Shown here: one piece after another, positions 41,663-49,665 of the stretch | Layout of the letters: every line of letters begins with the position of its first letter | Numbering within the stretch: the stretch's first letter is position 1 | Source: Mesorhizobium escarrei | GTDB taxonomy: Bacteria; Pseudomonadota; Alphaproteobacteria; Rhizobiales; Rhizobiaceae | Length of the DNA: 56,348 nt | Assembly: GCF_935825525.1 (NCBI RefSeq) | Contig: NZ_CAKXZT010000129.1 | Coordinates: 1 to 56,348 of the forward strand | Reading direction: 5' to 3' | Position numbers and translations under genes: made by a program | The notes under the pieces: model-generated | What the model saw: only the letters and a program-made list of their open reading frames with translations | Databases searched by the model: none | What the model was told of the DNA's origin: nothing

Positions 41663-42878
41663 GCGCTGGAGCAAGTTGAACCGCTTTTCGCGACTTTTCG
41701 CGCTGCTGGCGATGGCTGTGCTTGCCGGCTGCGGCAAGCCTGAGTTTTCCGATGCCGAAAAGAAGACCATCGCCTCGCTGGCGCTGTCAGCGCTGCCACC
41801 GCTGAAAGCCGACACCACCAACCGCTTCGCCGACGTGCCGGCCGCCGCCGCGCTCGGCGCGACGCTGTTTTTCGACGTCGGGATGAGCGGCGACGGCAAG
41901 GTTTCCTGCTCGACCTGCCACAAGATCGACCGGCAGTTCCAGGACGACCTGCCGCGAGCGGTCGGTGTCGGCCGCACCAACCGGGGCACCATGCCGCTGG
42001 CCGGCGTTGCGCATGATTCATGGTTCTTCTGGGACGGGCGGCGCGACAGTCTCTGGGCGCAGGCGCTGGCGCCGCTGGAAAATCCGCTGGAGCAGGCCGG
42101 CAACCGCGCCGCCTACGCGCGTTATATCAAGGCGCGATTCGGCGAGCGCTACGAGCGCATCTTCGGGCCGCTGCCCGACCTTTCAAATGTGCCGGCCAAT
42201 GCCAGTCCGGTCGGCAGCGATGCCGAGAAGGCTGCCTGGAATGCCATGTCCGACGCGCAAGCCGAGGACGTCAATCGCGTCTTCGCCAATATTGGCAAGG
42301 CGATCGCCGCCTTCGAGCGATCGATCGCGCCACCGCAGACGCCCTTCGATCGGTTCGCCGCCGCCCTGGATACCGGTGTACAGGCGCCGCAAGGCGACGA
42401 TGCCTTTTCGCCCGAAGAAATCCTCGGGCTAAAACTGTTCATCGGCAAGGCCAATTGCGTGACGTGCCATAGCGGGCCGCGTTTTACCGACGGCAGTTTT
42501 CACAACACCGGCGTGCCGCCGGTTAGGGGTCTTCCTCCGGATCGCGGCCGCATAGACGCGGTGGCGCAGGTCGAGGCCGATCCGTTCAACTGTTTCGGCG
42601 CGTTTCGCGATGGCGACGCCAGTGCCTGCGGCGAGCTGCGCTTCATGGTCAAGGCCGGGCCGGAACTCGTCCGCGCCTACAAGACGCCGTCGCTGCGCGG
42701 CGCCGCCACCCGTCCGCCCTACATGCATGCCGGGCAGTTTTCCTCGCTCAACGAGGTGGTGGCGCATTATTCGAAGGCGCCGGCAAGCGTCGAGGGCATA
42801 TCCGAGATCCACCCGCTGCAGCTTTCTGACAGCGAGCGCGCGGCGCTGGTGGCGTTCTTGAAGACGCTGGCGGAGTGA
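41649..42878 (+). CDS. Di-haem cytochrome c peroxidase/MauG-family lipoprotein
   Basis: The 409-residue exported protein has a lipobox (MAVLAGC, about 22-28) and two c-type haem motifs, CSTCH near residue 80 and CVTCH near residue 270. The family segments FWDGRRDSLWAQALAPLENP and TPSLRGAATRPPYMHAG are also present. Members reduce peroxide (CcpA) or carry out protein oxidation (MauG, MbnH). The start may be the ATG at 41649 or a TTG at 41676 preceded by GGAG; both keep the signal. The 14-base overlap with the YtkA-like gene suggests a functional pair. Confidence 0.88.
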   Translation: MCCSERWSKLNRFSRLFALLAMAVLAGCGKPEFSDAEKKTIASLALSALPPLKADTTNRFADVPAAAALGATLFFDVGMSGDGKVSCSTCHKIDRQFQDDLPRAVGVGRTNRGTMPLAGVAHDSWFFWDGRRDSLWAQALAPLENPLEQAGNRAAYARYIKARFGERYERIFGPLPDLSNVPANASPVGSDAEKAAWNAMSDAQAEDVNRVFANIGKAIAAFERSIAPPQTPFDRFAAALDTGVQAPQGDDAFSPEEILGLKLFIGKANCVTCHSGPRFTDGSFHNTGVPPVRGLPPDRGRIDAVAQVEADPFNCFGAFRDGDASACGELRFMVKAGPELVRAYKTPSLRGAATRPPYMHAGQFSSLNEVVAHYSKAPASVEGISEIHPLQLSDSERAALVAFLKTLAE

Positions 42879-42886
42879 AAAGGGCT

Positions 42887-43126
42887 CGGAATAAAGGCTG
42901 CTCGGTAGCGATCCTTCGCGCCCCCCTCTGTCCTGCCGGACATCTCCCCCACGAGAGGGGAGATTGGCTGTCCCCTCGGCTTTCGCCAATTTTCAACGTT
43001 GAAAAAAGGGCGCTGTCGCCGAAGCTGCCAATCTCCGCCCAAGTGGGGGAGATGCCAAGTGGTGGCAAAGAGGGCAGGACAGAGGGGGGCGCTGTCCCGC
43101 CAGCATCAAAGGTTCGTCACCGCATC
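42887..43126. repeat. Palindromic intergenic repeat, copy 2, right arm altered
   Basis: The left arm at about 42913-42967 matches copy 1 (9747-10041) almost base for base. The right arm (43024-43092) is the complement, but the TCCG in the middle is replaced by about 18 bases (about 43053-43072) that partly duplicate neighbouring sequence. Imperfect versions of the flanking 30-base repeat are seen at 43103-43132. It fills the gap between the peroxidase gene and putR. Confidence 0.8.
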
Positions 43127-43135
43127 AGCGCTCTC

Positions 43136-43588
43136 CTACTGATCCTTCACCGTCTCCATCGCCACGAAGGTCGAGGTCTGGGCGACGTGGGGCAGGGCGG
43201 AGATGCGCTCGCCGAGCACGCGGCGGTAGGCGGCGATGTCGGTGGTGCGGACTTTCAGGAGATAATCGAAGCTCGACGCCATCATGTGGCATTGCTCGAT
43301 CTCCGGCACCGTTTGCACGGCGCGGTTGAAGGCGTCGAGCGCGGCCGAGCGGGTGTCGGACAATTTCACCTGGACGAAGGCGACATGGCCTTCGCCGATG
43401 CGCTCGCGATCGATGATCGCCTGGTAGCCGCGGATGATACCGTCTTTTTCCAGCCGCTTGACGCGCGCCTGCACCGGCGTCTTCGACAGGCCGACCTTTG
43501 CCGCGAGTTCCGACATCGAAAGCCGGCCGTCGCTGCCGAGCGCCGACAGGATGTTCCTGTCGATGCGGTCCAATTGGTCTTCGTTCAT
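43136..43588 (-). CDS. putR: Lrp/AsnC-family regulator of proline catabolism
   Basis: The 150-residue protein has an N-terminal winged helix (LDRIDRNILSALGSDGRLSM then ELAAKVGLSKTPVQARVKRL) and a C-terminal RAM effector domain (VAFVQVKL, CHMMASSFDYLLKV). Divergent placement next to putA, as in agrobacteria and other rhizobia, identifies it as PutR, which activates putA in response to proline. I use the ATG at 43586-43588; an in-frame TTG at 43603 would add five residues, and neither has a clear ribosome site. Confidence 0.88.
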   Translation of the reverse strand: MNEDQLDRIDRNILSALGSDGRLSMSELAAKVGLSKTPVQARVKRLEKDGIIRGYQAIIDRERIGEGHVAFVQVKLSDTRSAALDAFNRAVQTVPEIEQCHMMASSFDYLLKVRTTDIAAYRRVLGERISALPHVAQTSTFVAMETVKDQ

Positions 43589-43673
43589 CGAGTCTGTGGT
43601 CAAGCTGGGGGAAAATCCGGCCCATGATAGTTCAATCGACCTGCCGTGTCGATTTCTTTGGACCGACCGAATC

Positions 43674-43692
43674 CAAGCTTTGTGCTAGCTTG
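43674..43692. promoter_or_regulatory. Candidate PutR operator between putR and putA
   Basis: CAAGCT-N7-AGCTTG is a perfect 19-base inverted repeat in the divergent gap, about 60-80 bases from each start codon. Assignment to PutR rests on position only. Confidence 0.5.
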
Positions 43693-43752
43693 CGCCATTC
43701 GGTCCGGTGACCGCCGGACCGCTTCCTGATGCTTGCTCTCTACAGGACCGTC

Positions 43753-46700
43753 ATGCCAGCGCTCGATGCTATCCGCCAGCAGATCCGTGCCAATTATTTG
43801 CCTGACGAAGACGAGGCCGTGAAGCGGCTGGCCGAGGCGACAGGGCTTTCGGAGAAAGAGCGGAGGGCAATCTCGGCCCGCGCCGCCGATCTGGTGGGGG
43901 CGGTGCGCGACTCGTCCGATCCGCGGCTGATGGAGGTCTTCCTGTCCGCCTACGGCCTCTCCACCAAGGAGGGCGTGGCGCTGATGTGTCTTGCCGAAGC
44001 GCTGCTTCGGGTACCCGACACCGAGACGATGGACGACCTCATCGCCGACAAGATCGCGCCGCATGACTGGTCGGCGCATTCGGGCGGCTCAAGCTCGATT
44101 TTTGTCAATGCGTCGACCTGGGCGCTGATGCTGACCGGTCGAGTGCTCGAGGAAGGCGAGGACGGCATCGAAGGCACGCTGCGCGCCATGGTGCGCCGGC
44201 TGGGCGAGCCGGTCATCCGCAAGGCGGTCGCCGCCGCCATGCGCGAAATGGGCGAGCAGTTCGTGCTCGGCCGCACCATTGCCGAGGCCGTCAAGCGCGG
44301 CCGGCCGATGACCCAGAAAGGCTATCTCTATTCCTTCGACATGCTGGGCGAAGCCGCTCGCACCGAGGCCGACGCACTGCGCTATCTCAAGGCCTATGCC
44401 GACGCCATCTCGTCGCTCGACGCCGGCGCCAACGGCCCCGACATCCGCCAGAATCACGGCATCTCGGTCAAGCTGTCGGCGCTGCATCCGCGCTATGAAA
44501 TGACGCAGAAGGAAAAGATGCTGCCTGTGATGGCCGAGCGGCTTTTGTCGCTGGCGCTGGCGGCGCGCCATTCGCGCATGGGCCTCAACATCGACGCCGA
44601 GGAGGCCGACCGGCTCGACCTGTCGCTCGAAATCATCGAGCGGGTGCTGGCTGAGCCGGAGCTTGCCGGCTGGAACGGCTTTGGCGTCGTCGTCCAGGCC
44701 TATGGTCCGCGCGCCGCCTTTGTCATCGACTGGCTCTATGCGCTGGCGAAGAAGCACGACCGCACCATCATGGTGCGGCTGGTCAAGGGCGCCTATTGGG
44801 ACACCGAGATCAAGCGGGCGCAGACGCTCGGCCTCGACGGCTATCCGGTCTTCACCCGCAAGGCCAACACCGACGTGTCGTACCTAGCCTGCGCGAAAAA
44901 GCTGCTGTCGATGACCGACCGCATCTATCCGCAATTCGCCACCCACAACGCCCACACCGTCGCCGCCATCCTATCGATGGCCGGCGATCGCGACTCCTTC
45001 GAGTTCCAGCGCCTGCACGGCATGGGCGAGGCGCTGCACGAGACGGTGCGGCGGGCCGAGGGCACGCGCTGCCGCATCTATGCGCCGGTCGGCGCGCATT
45101 CCGACCTGCTTGCCTATCTGGTCCGCCGGCTGCTCGAAAACGGCGCCAATTCCTCCTTCGTCCACCAGCTCACCGACGAGGAGGTCGAGCCGGAGGATAT
45201 TGCTCGCGACCCGCTCGAAACCGTCGAGAAACAGGGCCCGGCCGCCAATCCAGCGATCCCCAGCCCGTCGGCGATCTTCGGTGCTGCCCGCCGCAATTCG
45301 AAGGGATTTGACATCACCGATCCGGTAACGCTGGCCGCGATTGACAAGGCAAGGGCTGAATTCGCGGGGCCGGACCGCTGGCACGCCAGGCCGATCACCC
45401 GGGCCGCCGGCTATGGCAAGCAGCGTCCGGTGGTCAATCCGGCAAAGCCCGAGGAAGTGGTCGGCACGGTCAGCGAGGCTACCGCCAAGCAGGTTGCGAC
45501 CGCCGTGCGCATCGCCGTGGAGGCGCAACCGGCCTGGGCAAGACGCCAGGTCGCCGAGCGCGCCGCCATCCTCAACCGCGCGGCCGACCTCTATGAGGCC
45601 AACGCCATCGAATTCTTCGCGCTCGCCGCCCGCGAGGCCGGCAAATCACTGGCCGACGGCGTCGCCGAAGTGCGCGAGGCGGTCGACTTCCTGCGCTATT
45701 ACGCGACCGAGGCGGCCAATGCCGAAACGGGAACCGAGGCGCGCGGCGTGATCGCGTGTATCTCGCCATGGAATTTTCCGCTCGCCATCTTCACCGGCCA
45801 GATTGCGGCAGCACTCGTCACCGGCAATTCGGTCATCGCCAAGCCGGCCGAGCAGACGCCGCTGATTGCCTTCCGCGCCGTCGAATTGCTGCGCCAAGCC
45901 GGCGTGCCGGAAGACGTCATCCAGCTTCTGCCCGGCGACGGTCCCTCGGTCGGTGGCCCGCTGACCGCCGACCCGCGCATTGCCGGCGTCTGCTTCACCG
46001 GCTCGACCGAGGTCGCCAAGCTGATCGAAAAGCAACTGGCCGAGACCGCCGCGCCCGACGCCATGCTGATCGCCGAGACCGGCGGGCTGAATGCGATGAT
46101 CGTCGATTCCACCGCGCTGCCCGAGCAGGCGGTGCGCGACATCCTTGCCTCGGCCTTCCAGAGCGCCGGCCAGCGCTGTTCGGCGCTGCGCGTCCTCTAC
46201 GTGCAGAAGGACGTCGAGAAGAAGATGCTGGACATGCTGAAGGGCGCGATGGAAGCGCTCAGCCTCGGCGAACCCTGGCGGATATCGACCGATGTCGGGC
46301 CAGTCATCGACGAGGAGGCACAAAAATCGATCCGCGACTATTGCACTAAGATGGGCCTGCAGGGCCGGCTGATCGCCAAGCTCGAAGCGCCGAAGGATGG
46401 CCGCTTCGTGGCGCCGCATGTCTTTCGGGTCAAGGGCATCGAGGACATCGAGCGCGAGGTGTTCGGGCCGGTGCTGCACGTCGCCAGCTTCGACGCCGAC
46501 GACATCGACGGGGTGATCGCGGCGATCAACCGCAAGGGTTATGGCCTGACCTTCGGCCTGCACACCCGCATCGAAGGCCGCGCCCAGCATTTCGTCGACG
46601 GTATCCATGCCGGCAACATCTATGTCAACCGCAACCAGATCGGCGCCGTGGTCGGCTCGCAGCCGTTCGGCGGCGAGGGGCTTTCCGGCACCGGGCCGAA

Positions 46701-47364
46701 GGCCGGCGGGCCGCACTATCTCAGGCGGTTGCGCAAGGGGCCGCAGGCGGGCATGCCTATTCCTGACGGCCGCAAGGTGACGGCGACCGAACTCGCCGAC
46801 AACCTGCCAGACCCGGCGCTCGGCGGCTGGTCGACGCGGGCGGACCGCGTTGCCATGCTGAGGAAGCATTTGCGCGGCAAGGGTGCCGCGGCCATCGGCG
46901 CCGCGGCCAGCATCGATTTCGGCCAGGTCGATTTGCCCGGGCCGACCGGCGAGGCCAACACGCTGTCGCTGTCGCCGCGCGGCCGCGTGCTCTGCCTCGG
47001 ACCGGACGCCGACACGCTGCTTGCCCAGACCATCCAGGCGCTCGCCGCTGGCAATGCGGTGCTGGCCGTCGCGCCGGGTGCGCCGGCGGCACTTTCATCA
47101 CTGACCGGCAAGGGCCTGCCGCTGGCGGCCATCGACGGCAGGCCCGACCCGGTCGAGGCACGCGCGCTGCGTGTCGACGTCGTCGCCTTTTCCGGCACGC
47201 CCGAGGCCGCTCGCATCGTGCGAAAGGTGATCGCCGACCGCGCCGGGCCGATCGTGCCGCTGGTCAGCGAAGTGCTCAACCCGGCCGCCTATGCGCATGA
47301 GCGCGCCGTCTGCGTCGACACCACGGCCGCCGGCGGCAATGCCAGCCTGCTGGCCGCGGCGTGA
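43753..47364 (+). CDS. putA: Bifunctional proline dehydrogenase / delta-1-pyrroline-5-carboxylate dehydrogenase
   Basis: The 1203-residue enzyme oxidises proline to glutamate. The proline dehydrogenase part (about 100-480) contains VRLVKGAYWDTEIKRAQ, FATHNAHT, EFQRLHGMGEALHE and the FAD-barrel CRIYAPVGAHSDLLAYLVRR. The aldehyde dehydrogenase part (about 545-1020) has ISPWNFPLAIFTG, FTGSTEVAK, ETGGLNAMI (Glu) and SAGQRCSALRVL (Cys). About 170 further residues form the C-terminal domain of the longer PutA class. There is no N-terminal ribbon-helix-helix domain, in line with control by PutR. The ATG at 43753 follows AGGA; the ORF's first ATG at 43729 is less likely. Confidence 0.95.
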   Translation: MPALDAIRQQIRANYLPDEDEAVKRLAEATGLSEKERRAISARAADLVGAVRDSSDPRLMEVFLSAYGLSTKEGVALMCLAEALLRVPDTETMDDLIADKIAPHDWSAHSGGSSSIFVNASTWALMLTGRVLEEGEDGIEGTLRAMVRRLGEPVIRKAVAAAMREMGEQFVLGRTIAEAVKRGRPMTQKGYLYSFDMLGEAARTEADALRYLKAYADAISSLDAGANGPDIRQNHGISVKLSALHPRYEMTQKEKMLPVMAERLLSLALAARHSRMGLNIDAEEADRLDLSLEIIERVLAEPELAGWNGFGVVVQAYGPRAAFVIDWLYALAKKHDRTIMVRLVKGAYWDTEIKRAQTLGLDGYPVFTRKANTDVSYLACAKKLLSMTDRIYPQFATHNAHTVAAILSMAGDRDSFEFQRLHGMGEALHETVRRAEGTRCRIYAPVGAHSDLLAYLVRRLLENGANSSFVHQLTDEEVEPEDIARDPLETVEKQGPAANPAIPSPSAIFGAARRNSKGFDITDPVTLAAIDKARAEFAGPDRWHARPITRAAGYGKQRPVVNPAKPEEVVGTVSEATAKQVATAVRIAVEAQPAWARRQVAERAAILNRAADLYEANAIEFFALAAREAGKSLADGVAEVREAVDFLRYYATEAANAETGTEARGVIACISPWNFPLAIFTGQIAAALVTGNSVIAKPAEQTPLIAFRAVELLRQAGVPEDVIQLLPGDGPSVGGPLTADPRIAGVCFTGSTEVAKLIEKQLAETAAPDAMLIAETGGLNAMIVDSTALPEQAVRDILASAFQSAGQRCSALRVLYVQKDVEKKMLDMLKGAMEALSLGEPWRISTDVGPVIDEEAQKSIRDYCTKMGLQGRLIAKLEAPKDGRFVAPHVFRVKGIEDIEREVFGPVLHVASFDADDIDGVIAAINRKGYGLTFGLHTRIEGRAQHFVDGIHAGNIYVNRNQIGAVVGSQPFGGEGLSGTGPKAGGPHYLRRLRKGPQAGMPIPDGRKVTATELADNLPDPALGGWSTRADRVAMLRKHLRGKGAAAIGAAASIDFGQVDLPGPTGEANTLSLSPRGRVLCLGPDADTLLAQTIQALAAGNAVLAVAPGAPAALSSLTGKGLPLAAIDGRPDPVEARALRVDVVAFSGTPEAARIVRKVIADRAGPIVPLVSEVLNPAAYAHERAVCVDTTAAGGNASLLAAA

Positions 47365-47417
47365 GATTTCAGGCCATGACTTTTTCTGCGTTCCCGCGAT
47401 TGGCGAAGGCCGAGATG

Positions 47418-47677
47418 ACGGCCAATCTCCCCCCTCGTGGGGGAGATGTCCGGCAGGACAGAGGGGGGCGCGAAGGATCGCCGGCTTTGCTTTTTCTGCC
47501 CGCCATGTGCCGAACGTTGCGGTCTGCAAGTTGATCGAGTTGTGCGCGTCAAGTTCTGCGACAGAGTCATGGTGGGAGCAGGCATGCCTTTGATCAGCAG
47601 GCCGGCGGGACAGCACCCCCCTCTGCCCTGCCGGGCATCTCCCCCACAAGGGGGGAGATTGGCAGCTTCGCCGACGG
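47418..47677. repeat. Palindromic intergenic repeat, copy 3, arms in reversed order
   Basis: The arm at 47420-47482 and the arm at 47610-47677 match the two halves of copies 1 and 2, but their order is exchanged: the GGACAGAGGGGGG ends now face each other across about 130 unique bases. Together they fill most of the 387-base gap after putA; no gene is supported there. Confidence 0.8.
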
Positions 47678-47750
47678 CACCTATTTGGTCGGGGCGCTGC
47701 CGTGATCGTTCGGCAAAGGCCCAAGGGAACCATGGGTCGCCTGAGATTGA

Positions 47751-48065
47751 TTACGCGCCCTCGACGACGGAAAAGCCTTCGAACTGCGGATGGCCGAGAT
47801 AGTGCACCTTGGTGGAGCCGGCGTTGCGGTGCGCGGCGCGAAAGTTCTCGGATTTGGTCCAGGCGACAAAATCCTCATGGCTCGCCCAAACCGTGTGCGA
47901 GGCGAACAGCGTGTAGCCTTCGGCCTCGTTGAGCGGACCGCGCAGCAGATGAAGTTCCTTGAAACCTTTCATTTCGGACAGGCTGGAATCACGGTTCCTC
48001 CAGACGTCCTCAAAGACGTCCTCAGAGCCATTCTGGACCTTGAAGCGGTTCATGGCGATGTACAT
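47751..48065 (-). CDS. IsdG/HmuQ-like haem-degrading monooxygenase (ABM fold)
   Basis: The 104-residue protein begins MYIAMNRFKVQNGSEDVFED. It has the haem-monooxygenase pattern of the rhizobial HmuQ/HmuD group: WRNRDSSL, GFKELHLLRG, SHTVWASHEDFVAWTKS and FRAAHRNAG, including the Trp and His expected near haem. HmuQ and HmuD of Bradyrhizobium open haem and free its iron. The ATG at 48063-48065 follows AAAGGAC. It lies 67 bases after tonB on the same strand, at the end of the receptor operon. Confidence 0.85.
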   Translation of the reverse strand: MYIAMNRFKVQNGSEDVFEDVWRNRDSSLSEMKGFKELHLLRGPLNEAEGYTLFASHTVWASHEDFVAWTKSENFRAAHRNAGSTKVHYLGHPQFEGFSVVEGA

Positions 48066-48127
48066 TGGCGGTCCTTTCAGCATTGGTGAATTGTGACGGT
48101 TGATGGTGGCCGAAACTATGAGGCGCC

Positions 48128-48164
48128 GGGTGTTAAAATGGACCGATCCGCGCTTTAAACACCC
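48128..48164 (-). other. Stem-loop over the 3' end of tonB
   Basis: GGGTGTT (48128-48134) and AACACCC (48158-48164) are perfect complements, extended by A/T pairs. The stem-loop covers the last codons and stop of tonB, with no T-tract. It may separate tonB expression from the haem monooxygenase gene. Confidence 0.5.
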
Positions 48165-49113
48165 AACTTGACCTGCCAGTTTCGCTTGGAATGGGAGGGA
48201 ACGGCGCCTGCTTGCGCACCAGTGTCAAAGCGAATTGATCAAGCTCCGCAGAACCTGAGCTTTCGGCAAGCTGTATGTCGCTGATGCTGCCGTCGGCCAT
48301 GACAACGAAAACGACCCTGGCATTGTTGCGAGCGCTCGCCTGTATCGATTTCGAAACACGCCGGTTAGCGCGGGCAAGCTTGTTCTGAACTTCACCGCTG
48401 TAGCGGGATTCTATCGCATTGCCTGACGCCGCCTGCTTCTTGCCCTTGCTGGAAGCCACCGCGTCGCGTTCCTCGCCATCCGCGGCGCCGCGGGCACCGT
48501 TCGTTTCGCCGGCTCCGCGAGAACCTGGTGTCGGGCGCGGCCTTGGCGTCGGGAGCGGCGGCTGTCCGATATCGGCAGGAGGGGCCTTGGTGGTTTCGGC
48601 CGGAGCAGCCGGCTCTGCCGGCGTTTCGATCTTCGGAGCCACGCTCTGCTCGTCCAGGCGCGGGGTGTCGGCCATCATCTCTGGCACGGCGGTGGGTTGT
48701 TCGACAATCTGCGGCAAAAGCGCGGGGGGTTGCGCGGCCATTTCCCTGATGGGCCGGTCCCCGGTGGGCTGGTCGGCAGGCGGCTCGGGCTTGACCTCAG
48801 GTTTGGCCGGCCGCGGGTCGGGCACCAGGGTGACGGCCATCGCGCCCGGGGCGCGACCATTCAAGTCGCTGCCGACCACTTTGGCGCCGGTTCGATCGGC
48901 GCCTTCCATCTCGATAGCGTCCCCGGCATCAAACGTGCCGGCAGGTGCGATGAGAAAAGCGGCCGCCACCGCGGCATGAAACAGGCAGGAGGCGACGATC
49001 GCCGCCGTCCATTTGCGGCTCATGGCTGACGGTCGGGTGGCAGGCGCAAGCGGTCCGGTCGGCGCAATCGCCAGTTCGCCATCGGCGTCGGGGAGGGGAC
49101 TGATGTTCTGCAT
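48133..49113 (-). CDS. tonB: TonB energy-transducing protein of the haem locus
   Basis: The 326-residue protein has an N-terminal anchor (WTAAIVASCLFHAAVAAAFLI, including the Ser/His face typical of TonB) and a long Pro/Lys/Glu-rich periplasm-spanning part (KPEVKPEPPADQP, PLPTPRPRPTPG). The TonB C-terminal domain follows, with YSGEVQNKLARANRR, VVFVVMADGSISDIQLAES and SGSAELDQFALTLVRKQAPF. It transmits ExbB/ExbD energy to the haem receptor. The ATG at 49111-49113 is used; the frame upstream to 49155 is less typical. No exbB/exbD genes are in the window. Confidence 0.9.
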   Translation of the reverse strand: MQNISPLPDADGELAIAPTGPLAPATRPSAMSRKWTAAIVASCLFHAAVAAAFLIAPAGTFDAGDAIEMEGADRTGAKVVGSDLNGRAPGAMAVTLVPDPRPAKPEVKPEPPADQPTGDRPIREMAAQPPALLPQIVEQPTAVPEMMADTPRLDEQSVAPKIETPAEPAAPAETTKAPPADIGQPPLPTPRPRPTPGSRGAGETNGARGAADGEERDAVASSKGKKQAASGNAIESRYSGEVQNKLARANRRVSKSIQASARNNARVVFVVMADGSISDIQLAESSGSAELDQFALTLVRKQAPFPPIPSETGRSSWVFKARIGPF

Positions 49114-49216
49114 GGCTCGCGGCGAGACCTGCCGCAACCGGCGCGGACTTGTCAAATCAACATCATTTGCCCCAGCGGCAACAGGCCGGCCTCGTACCCG
49201 CTTCCAGACTGCCTTT

Positions 49217-49660
49217 TCAGACCCCGAAGGCGATGCCGGTCTTGGTCTCGGTCTTCAGCCCACGCATGCAAGCGTCAGGCTTGATGCCGGTGCCGGCGCA
49301 TTCGGTGGCGCTGTTGATCAGCACGCGGCTGACCTTGGCGCAGTCGGCGCCCGCAAGATCGAAACGCGTCACCTTGGTCTTGCCCGCCGGCAGGTCCTTG
49401 AAGTCGAGCACGGTCAGCCGGTCGACGACGCCGGCCTCGTTGAACAGCGCGATCTCGAACGCCGCCTTCGAGAGGTCGGCGCCGAGCGTATTGTTGACCA
49501 CGAAGGTCAGACGGCAGCCCTTGTCGGAGGGTTGTGCGCCATTGAGCTCAAGCGTGAGAGCAGGGGCCGGCGCGGACTGTTGCGCCCACGCCGGACCCAT
49601 CGCAAGCGGCATGGCCAGCACCGAGGTCAGCAGGCGAAGCGATGCCGTCACGCGTGTCAT
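49217..49660 (-). CDS. Small periplasmic protein of the haem locus, function unknown
   Basis: The 147-residue protein has a signal peptide (ASLRLLTSVLAMPLAMGPAWA, cleavage before QQ) and a mature beta-rich domain of about 120 residues with four Cys (in GCRLTFVV, GADCAKV, TECAGT and DACMRG), suggesting two disulphides. It starts five bases after the receptor gene, with a GGAGG site overlapping that gene's stop, and is followed by tonB, so it belongs to the receptor operon. I recognise no family; a periplasmic accessory role in haem or iron uptake is inferred from position. Confidence 0.7.
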   Translation of the reverse strand: MTRVTASLRLLTSVLAMPLAMGPAWAQQSAPAPALTLELNGAQPSDKGCRLTFVVNNTLGADLSKAAFEIALFNEAGVVDRLTVLDFKDLPAGKTKVTRFDLAGADCAKVSRVLINSATECAGTGIKPDACMRGLKTETKTGIAFGV

Positions 49661-49665
49661 TGTCG

